From positions 839,245 to 889,792 of the forward strand of contig NZ_AP014564.1 of NCBI RefSeq assembly GCF_002369955.1: a stretch of DNA of 50,548 nucleotides, read 5' to 3'. Below, one piece after another: positions 44,590-50,548 of this stretch; positions within the stretch are counted from its first letter, which is position 1; each line of letters begins with the position of its first letter. The position numbers were made by a program, and so were the translations under genes. The notes under the pieces were generated by a model. The model was not told where the DNA came from. It did not search any database and was given only the letters and a program-made list of their open reading frames with translations. Source of the stretch: Ichthyobacterium seriolicida (GTDB lineage: Bacteria > Bacteroidota > Bacteroidia > Flavobacteriales > Ichthyobacteriaceae).

Positions 44590-45221
44590 TCAATTCTGTT
44601 TATAAAGTAATCTTTATATTTTTTTTCATCAAAAGAAAAAGTGTCTTTACCTAATTCAGTATTTGTCTCGAATTTAGTAATCTCTATTGTTGTTTTAGAT
44701 TTATTTTTATTTATCTGAATAATCTTATACGGGATAATTTTTTCTTTTTCTATAGCTAATAATATGTAATCTATTTCTTTGTTGATATCTTTTTTAGGTG
44801 TTAGCTTTATGTATTGTAACAATCGTTTTTGAACTTTCTGCACAATATCCATTTCTGTTTCAAATCCCTTTTTGTAAAGGGTAAATATATTTACAGGGTT
44901 GATAGAGCTATTGTCATGGGAGTGATTAGATATGTTTATCTCTTTTTCGGAGTCCATAATCTGATATACTTTTTTTCCATCAAAAAGTTGTATGCTCTCC
45001 ATAAAGTTTAGTAAGTATTTGTTCTGCTTTAGTATTATCGTACCTTCTGATTCAAACTTTTCAAAATTCTCAGATATGTGCTGTATACGAAAATTTAGAG
45101 TGATATTTTCAAAGGACTCTATGTTTTTAGATACTCCATCTAATAATTCTTTTGCTCGAGATGATCTTTTTTGTGCAAATACTAAATGTGTAAACAACAA
45201 TAAGTAGCAGAAAAAACGCAT
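44586..45221 (-). CDS. lolA: LolA-like outer-membrane lipoprotein carrier
   Basis: A periplasmic carrier of lipoproteins. The start at 45221 (MRFFCYLLLFTHLVFAQ, a clean signal peptide) is preferred to 45263, which would overlap ftsK by 35 bp. The body shows SKNIESFENITLNFRIQHIS, EGTIILKQNKYLLNF, IQLFDGKKVYQIM and a LolA-like beta-barrel pattern. Family placement agrees with the neighbours ftsK and the Lpt permease, a recurrent Bacteroidota cluster. Confidence 0.82.
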   Translation of the reverse strand: MRFFCYLLLFTHLVFAQKRSSRAKELLDGVSKNIESFENITLNFRIQHISENFEKFESEGTIILKQNKYLLNFMESIQLFDGKKVYQIMDSEKEINISNHSHDNSSINPVNIFTLYKKGFETEMDIVQKVQKRLLQYIKLTPKKDINKEIDYILLAIEKEKIIPYKIIQINKNKSKTTIEITKFETNTELGKDTFSFDEKKYKDYFINRID

Positions 45222-45228
45222 ATTTATT

Positions 45229-47574
45229 CTATATGAATTTTTCATCTTTTTTTTTGCTATCATTCAAAATGATTTCTAGAGAGTTTATATCTGTTATGAG
45301 AACCTGTCTGGATTTACTTCCTTCAAATGGCCCTATAATTCCCGAAGCTTCTAGCTGATCTATGATCCTTCCAGCTCTATTATATCCCAATTTCAATTTT
45401 CTCTGTAAAAAAGATGTTGATCCCTGTTGGTTTATAACCACTAATCTAGCTGCTTCTTCAAATTTACTATCTCTATCATCTAGGTCTATGTCTCCTTTTG
45501 TGTTTTCTTCTTCTCCTTCATATTCTGGAAGCATCATAGGTTTTGGATATGCTCTCTGGCTGCCTATAAATTCAGTTAGGTCTTCCACTTCTGAAGTATC
45601 TATAAAAGCACATTGCAGACGCACTATTTCACTTCCTGAGGAATACAACATATCTCCTTTCCCTATCAATTGATCTGCTCCTCCTATGTCTAATATTGTC
45701 CTAGAATCTATTTTAGATGTAACTCTAAAGGCTATACGAGCTGGAAAATTGGCTTTTATAATACCCGTGATGACATTTACAGACGGTCGTTGAGTAGCTA
45801 TTATAAGATGTATACCTATGGCTCTTGCCAATTGTGCTAAACGAGCAATAGGTGTTTCTACCTCTTTTCCGGCTGTCATGATCAAATCAGAAAACTCATC
45901 TATTACCAAAACTATATATGGAAGATAATGATGTCCATTTTCGGGATTTAATCTTCTCTGTAAGAATTTTTCGTTGTACTCTTTTATATTACGCACCATG
46001 GCATCTTTGAGCAACTCGTAACGACTATCCATCTCTATACAAAGAGAGTTAAGAGTATATATAACCTTTGTCGTATCTGTTATGATAGCATCTTCAGAAT
46101 TTGGCAGTTTAGCTAAAAAGTGCCTTTCTATCTTATTGAAAAGAGTCAGCTCTACTTTTTTTGGATCCACTAAAACGAACTTAACTTCTGAGGGGTGTTT
46201 CTTGTACAACAAAGAAGTTAAAATAGCGTTTAACCCTACAGACTTACCCTGTCCTGTAGCTCCTGCCATGAGCAAATGTGGCATCTTAGCCAGATCTACT
46301 ATAAAGGTTTCATTAGAGATTGTCTTGCCTATAGCGCATGGCAATTCCATGGGAGTATTCTGAAATTTTTTGGAAGCCAATATAGATCTCATAGACACTA
46401 TAGTAGGTTCGCTATTAGGCACTTCTATACCTATGGTTCCCTTGCCTGGAATAGGAGCTATAATACGAATTCCCAAAGCTGATAAGCCTAATGCTATATC
46501 GTCTTCTAAGCTTCTTATTTTAGAAATTTTCACTCCTGGCGCAGGGACTATTTCATAAAGTGTTATAGTAGGACCTATGGTAGCCTTTATTTTAGAGATA
46601 TCTATTTTATAATCTCCTAGGGTCTTTACAATTTTATTTTTGTTCTCTTCTAATTCTAATTCGTTTACAGATATGTCTTCGTTTTCGTAAGACCTCAAGA
46701 GGTCTAAGCCCGGAAATTTATAATCGCTTAGTTCTAAATGAGGATCATATTTGCCTAATCTTTGAACTATTTTTTCGGCAATGTCTTCTGGTTCTTCTTC
46801 TCTAAGAACAGTTATTTCCATCTCATCACTTGTCATATGGGTTTTGACAGAGTCTGACGACTTATCCCCATCTATTTCTATTTGATCATTTTCATCTGTT
46901 TTAACAATAGATAAATTTATATGTTCAGAATCTTCTCCTAATGGAGATTCTATTGTATACTCATTTTCTATAAAATCATTTTTTTTATTTGTTTTTTCTT
47001 TAGAAAAATGAGGATTGTCTTTTTTTGATTTTCTGTCCTTTTTTGCGAAAGGATTAAACCTTATTTTAGATGAAAAAGAAAAATTTAAGATAATATATAC
47101 ACAAGCGTAGAAAATCAAAAATAATACTACACCGATATTTCCCAACATAGAAGTCATATACTCGGCCAGAGCATAACCTATTCTTCCCCCTAAGACAGGA
47201 ATAGATGGCATTAAAAATCCAAAGCTGAGCGATATCCAAAAAGATAGTATGATAGTTCTAAATAGAGTCTTTAAAAGAGGAGCTATTTTTTTCTTAAACA
47301 ACCACCATACTCCCAAAATGAACATCAAGTAAGGCAATAGAAAAGCAGATATGCCAAAAGAGTTATAAACGAAAATATGCGCTATATAAACGCCCACTTT
47401 TCCTAAGAAATTCTTGACTTTCACATTGGAATTCCAAAGGTCTATTATCTGACTCTGATCTTCTTTCCAAAAGATAAAATACGATATTAGAGACAGAGCA
47501 AAAAACAGACTGAAAAGTATTAAAAATAGACCTGCTATGGCTTTACTTTTCTCATTTCTTATCTGCTGAAACAT
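45229..47574 (-). CDS. ftsK: DNA translocase FtsK/SpoIIIE
   Basis: This motor moves chromosome dimers at the septum. The product is 781 residues. Four membrane helices fill the first about 180 residues, followed by a polar linker. The FtsK alpha/beta motor contains KISKIRSLEDDIALGLSALG, Walker A GATGQGKSVGLNA, Walker B VLVIDEFSDLIMT, and HLIIATQRPSVNVITG. The C-terminal gamma winged helix (SFLQRKLKLGYNRAGRIIDQLE) recognises KOPS-like sequences. A promoter lies 23 bp upstream of the ATG. The downstream genes overlap, so all four form one operon. Confidence 0.96.
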   Translation of the reverse strand: MFQQIRNEKSKAIAGLFLILFSLFFALSLISYFIFWKEDQSQIIDLWNSNVKVKNFLGKVGVYIAHIFVYNSFGISAFLLPYLMFILGVWWLFKKKIAPLLKTLFRTIILSFWISLSFGFLMPSIPVLGGRIGYALAEYMTSMLGNIGVVLFLIFYACVYIILNFSFSSKIRFNPFAKKDRKSKKDNPHFSKEKTNKKNDFIENEYTIESPLGEDSEHINLSIVKTDENDQIEIDGDKSSDSVKTHMTSDEMEITVLREEEPEDIAEKIVQRLGKYDPHLELSDYKFPGLDLLRSYENEDISVNELELEENKNKIVKTLGDYKIDISKIKATIGPTITLYEIVPAPGVKISKIRSLEDDIALGLSALGIRIIAPIPGKGTIGIEVPNSEPTIVSMRSILASKKFQNTPMELPCAIGKTISNETFIVDLAKMPHLLMAGATGQGKSVGLNAILTSLLYKKHPSEVKFVLVDPKKVELTLFNKIERHFLAKLPNSEDAIITDTTKVIYTLNSLCIEMDSRYELLKDAMVRNIKEYNEKFLQRRLNPENGHHYLPYIVLVIDEFSDLIMTAGKEVETPIARLAQLARAIGIHLIIATQRPSVNVITGIIKANFPARIAFRVTSKIDSRTILDIGGADQLIGKGDMLYSSGSEIVRLQCAFIDTSEVEDLTEFIGSQRAYPKPMMLPEYEGEEENTKGDIDLDDRDSKFEEAARLVVINQQGSTSFLQRKLKLGYNRAGRIIDQLEASGIIGPFEGSKSRQVLITDINSLEIILNDSKKKDEKFI

Positions 47575-47596
47575 ATTGTGTTATAATTTGTTGAGG

Positions 47597-47604
47597 CAAA
47601 TGTA
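47597..47604 (-). promoter_or_regulatory. -7 element of the ftsK operon
   Basis: TACATTTG on the minus strand, a TAnnTTTG match just upstream of ftsK. Confidence 0.5.
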
Positions 47605-47742
47605 CTTAAATTTATATGGTAGAGTATAGAGGTTAATGTTATCTAAAGGGATGAGATAATTTAAAACCTTAGTTGGACTTAATATTTGATTAAAAATAAA
47701 TGGTTTATAAATACTATAAAATGCTGAAAATTGACATTATCC

Positions 47743-48439
47743 GACACTATTCTGAAAAATTTGTAAAATTTATATTTAGGATAGAAAAATCTAGACATTT
47801 TAAAAAAACAATTAAAACTTTATACAAATGAAAAAAAGAAGATTTATTAAAAGATGAATTCTTAAAACAATTCAAAACAGGAGAAGATCTGATGTCATTT
47901 CTAAAAGAAATTCAGAGACGTGGGATTGAAAAGATTCTAGAAGGGGAATTAGGTTCACATTTGGATTATTCTAAATATGAGCAATCAAACAATACAAATT
48001 TCCACAATGGCTATTATACAGAGAATGTTAGGGCATCATTAGGAGAGAGCAAGACTAAAGTTCCAAGAGATAGAGATTTTTCTTTTAATCCTAACAGAAT
48101 TCATCAATTAGACAAAATATTTCTGTGATTTTGGAGCAAGTTATCATGCCTGTTTTTTTTAGAATTAAAACGTTGAATTTTAGAGCGTTAGATTACTCTA
48201 AATCCATTAATTATTTAATTACCCTAAGTGATTATTAATCGAACTCAGGTAACTAATGATAGTGTTATGAAGTCTACTTTTTAGTTCTGAGGAAGGTTAC
48301 AAAAAAATGCCCCAAACCCATACCAAATTGGGGAATAATCCTGAATCAATTTTTAACTATTTTTTACAAAAGAGTTTGACTATGAATAAAAACAAAAAAA
48401 TATGTCATTTTTTATTTACACATTTTAAGAGATAGTGTC
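47743..48439 (+). pseudogene. IS256 relic with nested IS982 fragment
   Basis: The left end GACACTATTCTGAAAAATTT and the right end (complement of GACACTATCTCTTAAAATGT) bound a shortened IS256. The transposase starts at 47828, but an extra A in the run after ATG shifts the frame. The N-terminal sequence GIEKILEGELGSHLDY is then readable to about 48094, where IS982 sequence (48095-48250) replaces the middle. The last about 100 bp of the gene follow (KPIPNWGIIL-like). Confidence 0.82.
48095..48250 (-). mobile_element. IS982 fragment inside the IS256 relic
   Basis: This is the promoter-side end of IS982, nearly identical to 30421-30567. It carries the first about 18 transposase codons ([17 protein letters not shown]) and the complete terminal repeat ATTAATCGAACTCAGGT. 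It shows the intact form of the repeat that MITE-A interrupted in the 29.6-kb copy. Confidence 0.8.
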
Positions 48440-48608
48440 ACCAAAAATTAAAAAAAACGTCTCATCTCATTAATGATATAGCGTCTTTTTTTTTTTGAAA
48501 TAAGGTTTATATTATTTCAGAGGCTTTTATCAAATATTCGTATTAAGCCAATCTTAAGGTCTAAATTAGTTTGTAAGATTTTTTTATCACATTATGATAT
48601 AAAATATA

Positions 48609-48616
48609 TAAATTTG
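48609..48616 (+). promoter_or_regulatory. -7 element of the tRNA-Gly/tRNA-Leu pair
   Basis: TAAATTTG, 35 bp before tRNA-Gly. The 165 bp before it contain a decayed version of the lipoprotein terminator cassette (48444-48490) and nothing else recognised. Confidence 0.5.
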
Positions 48617-48650
48617 CATCTCTCTTTTTAGAAGAGTATACTTTTATATT

Positions 48651-48723
<73 letters not shown>

Positions 48724-48736
48724 CAATTTTTTTAAT

Positions 48737-48821
48737 GCTCGGGTGGTGGAATTGGTAGACACGTTGGACTTAAAATCCAATGATCATTATGATCGTGCGG
48801 GTTCAAGTCCCGCCCCGAGTA
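48737..48821 (+). tRNA. tRNA-Leu (TAA)
   Basis: A class II tRNA: acceptor GCTCGGG/CCCGAGT, anticodon arm TTGGA-CTTAAAA-TCCAA with anticodon TAA, long variable arm TGATCATTATGATCG, and T arm GCGGG-TTCAAGT-CCCGC. Confidence 0.95.
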
Positions 48822-48914
48822 CATTTAACTGGTTAATCTAGTGATAATCAGCTAGTTACAAAAGCAAGAGGAAAAGAAAAAAGCGTATTTATTTTTTTTA
48901 AAAAAAGTTTTTTT

Positions 48915-49081
48915 TCATAGGGTTATAGGCTTCTTTTTTGAAGTGAAGTATCTAAAATTAGTTTTATTTTCTCCTGCCTTTTCTTCTGATCCTAAGACAC
49001 CCATTTTTCCACTAGTTATCTTTTCAGGTTTTATGATTAGATCGTCGTAATTCTTAACCACGCTAGGGGTGTTATCATCAC
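48915..49081 (-). pseudogene. 3' fragment of an unrecognised (lipo)protein gene
   Basis: An open minus-strand stretch without a start codon reads CDDNTPSVVKNYDDLIIK, then PEKITSGKMGVLGSEEKAG and ending NFRYFTSKKKPITL. The codon pattern looks like coding sequence, and a leading RSCDD could be a lipobox remnant, with a stop just upstream. No family is recognised. The rest of 48822-49320 holds only the chimeric IS end at 49123. Confidence 0.35.
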
Positions 49082-49122
49082 AGGAGCGCAAGTATTAAAA
49101 AGTAGATGCGCACTGTAACCAG

Positions 49123-49150
49123 GACACTATCCCTTAAGTTGTCTTGAACC
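49123..49150 (+). repeat. Chimeric IS256/IS1595 end
   Basis: GACACTATCCCTTAA (IS256 left tip) runs straight into TTAAGTTGTCTTGAACC (IS1595 terminus). The two share CCCTTAA at the junction. Confidence 0.7.
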
Positions 49151-49323
49151 TTAATCTATGATCTCGTTCTAGTTTTTCAAGCATGAAAAAATATCCATCA
49201 GAGCTAATTTCTGATGATGAAAAAGTTAACTCAATAGAAGTTTTTCTTCTATAAAATAATATGCTTTTACTCCTCATTTTTGAGTTTATCTAAAGTGTGT
49301 CTTTTTGGACTTTAACACCTTAA

Positions 49324-50548
49324 CCCGCATTATTCATAGTCATACTAAAATAGATTAGACGTGATATTTTTTCCTTAACTTTTTTACTAATCGAAGAGAA
49401 CTCATCTTCTTTGTCGTTTTTTTGCACCTTTTTTTAGGATGACAATGCTCTTTTTTAGTGTTTTTACATGGTTTTTTAACGACAAGGCGTAACTATCCCA
49501 AGGTTGTTCATTTCACAAATAAACAACCGTTACTGGGTAATAATTTCCCGAAATAAACCCTTGTAAACAAAAGATTTAGATAGCTGATAATAGATTCGCC
49601 TTTTGGTAATTTTAATCGTTGCTCCTACCTTGAGAAGATAGGTTCTAATCGAACTGATTAACCATTTTTTTGCTACTTCAAATCTTGTTTTCTTTATCTT
49701 CTGTTTCAGTAATAAAAACATTTCATAGGCAAGACTACTCATCATAAGTCGAAAAAAATTAGCAAGAAAACTATGATTTGACAAACGATCAGAAAAACAC
49801 ATATTTTTAACTTCTTTTATTCTATTTTCACTTGAATCACCTCTTTTCACATAAAAGTCAAAGTAAATTTCTCTAGCATCCTTTTGGGGAAGATTACTAG
49901 AAAAATGCCTTATGTTCATCCCTAATCCTGTACTCTCAACTTTAGAATAGCACTGTTGAGGCTTGTGCCAACTCTTGGCTTTGTACGTAAAACTCATAAA
50001 ATGTTGGTGCTTCTCTCCCTGATCTAAATACATTTTTTTTACAGCATTTTTTGACCAAGATACCTTTCTTTTTAAAACTTCATTGCTCGCTATGCCTGTC
50101 ACATATAGTAAATCAAAATCATCTACTAATTGGTAAAAAGGAGCGCAACTAAAGCCGCTATCACTTCTAATAATTATTTCCATCTCTGGGTGACTCTCAC
50201 GTATTTTGATAATTATTCGCTTTAAAATACTCACATACCATTTATTAGAATGACTATTTCCTGGGCGGAGTACAGGAAGGATAATCTGTCCTGTTTTTCC
50301 ATCATGAAAAAATAGTTCATTGTACATGAATTGACTATAATAACCGTTAAACATTGACAATTGTTGACTGCCATGAGTTGGATCATCAGTTGAATCTACG
50401 TCAATAACTATTCTCTTACGATCAGATAAACTTGAAACATATTTGTATAACCACGCATCACAAAACTTAAAAACAGCTTGTTTGTCAAAGCTATTCTCAA
50501 ATCTTGATATAGTAGGTTGAGAAGCCAAATCACCTTGAAGAACATCTT
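49324..50548 (-). mobile_element. IS1380-family element (copy B, cut by window edge)
   Basis: Begins with CCCGCATTATTCATAGTCAT right after TTAA (49320-49323) and runs to the right edge of the window. It is the reverse complement of positions 1-417 in the shared part, so the window is bracketed by inverted IS1380 copies. Only one end and about 1.2 kb are visible. Confidence 0.88.
49530..50548 (-). CDS. IS1380-family DDE transposase (5' end outside the window)
   Basis: 339 codons are visible and the frame is still open at the right edge (GDLASQPTISRFEN lies upstream of the first in-window ATG at 50528). DDE residues: IVIDVDSTDDPTHGSQQ (first Asp), IIIRSDSGFSCAPFY (second Asp), SSENRIKEVKNM (Glu). 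NGYYSQFMYNELFFHDGKTG is typical of the family. No stop or shift is seen, so this copy may be active. It could also act on the MITE-A copies that share its ends. Confidence 0.9.
   Translation of the reverse strand, partial: DVLQGDLASQPTISRFENSFDKQAVFKFCDAWLYKYVSSLSDRKRIVIDVDSTDDPTHGSQQLSMFNGYYSQFMYNELFFHDGKTGQIILPVLRPGNSHSNKWYVSILKRIIIKIRESHPEMEIIIRSDSGFSCAPFYQLVDDFDLLYVTGIASNEVLKRKVSWSKNAVKKMYLDQGEKHQHFMSFTYKAKSWHKPQQCYSKVESTGLGMNIRHFSSNLPQKDAREIYFDFYVKRGDSSENRIKEVKNMCFSDRLSNHSFLANFFRLMMSSLAYEMFLLLKQKIKKTRFEVAKKWLISSIRTYLLKVGATIKITKRRIYYQLSKSFVYKGLFREIITQ

Overview
The window is an AT-rich stretch of a Bacteroidota chromosome, most likely Flavobacteriales. The lineage call rests on several things: a short primary sigma factor without region 1.1, Rho with a long asparagine/aspartate-rich N-terminal insert, a GWxTD-domain lipoprotein, a DUF3810 zincin, an ftsK-lolA-lptF/G-ribB cluster, and several matches to the Bacteroidota -7 element TAnnTTTG. 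The very low GC, the dense decayed insertion sequences and the repeat-rich lipoproteins recall the fish pathogen Ichthyobacterium. That genus is an inference and could not be tested here.

Layout. 0-5 kb is a mobile-element and lipoprotein zone. An IS1380 end sits inside an IS1595 fragment. A divergent pair of lipoprotein genes (acidic-repeat and short SCRKDG) occurs twice, with an IS256 element between the copies. 5-12.7 kb holds uvrC, a GT2 glycosyltransferase and rho on the minus strand, then a DUF3810 zincin, a degenerate Mpl-like ligase and the primary sigma factor on the plus strand. 12.8-14.6 kb is a foreign islet: an intact reverse transcriptase of the UG/DRT type lies between the last codons of an unidentified gene and the first codons of a type I restriction hsdR. 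Both flanking genes are cut at IS256-like ends. 14.7-29.4 kb is mostly housekeeping: ligA, surE, rplS, a GlmM-type mutase, a bacilliredoxin, tRNA-Phe, dprA, a bactofilin, a membrane pyrophosphatase, a TPR lipoprotein, tadA, tRNA-Leu and a CPBP protease. 29.6-34.4 kb is a second mobile zone: a dead IS982, two families of short non-autonomous elements, two paralogous lipoproteins (one frameshifted at a G tract) and an IS1182 relic. 34.5-47.6 kb is housekeeping again: pyrF-prfA, a GWxTD protein, a phosphodiesterase, pyrE, a large lipoprotein, and ribB/lptF-G/lolA/ftsK. 47.7-50.5 kb has nested IS256/IS982 relics, tRNA-Gly and tRNA-Leu, and a second IS1380 copy inverted relative to the one at the left edge.

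How the parts work together. The core genes cover DNA repair (uvrC, ligA, dprA), transcription (rho, sigma), pyrimidine synthesis (pyrE, pyrF) and envelope biogenesis (lolA, lptF/G, GlmM, bactofilin). The most interesting material is the accessory part. One is the RT plus hsdR remnant, which looks like the core of a defence operon that IS256-related events cut at both ends. The other is a pair of MITE families that share ends with IS1380 (TTAA target) and IS982 (5-bp target duplications). The first of these has inserted into the ends of other insertion sequences, because those ends carry TTAA.
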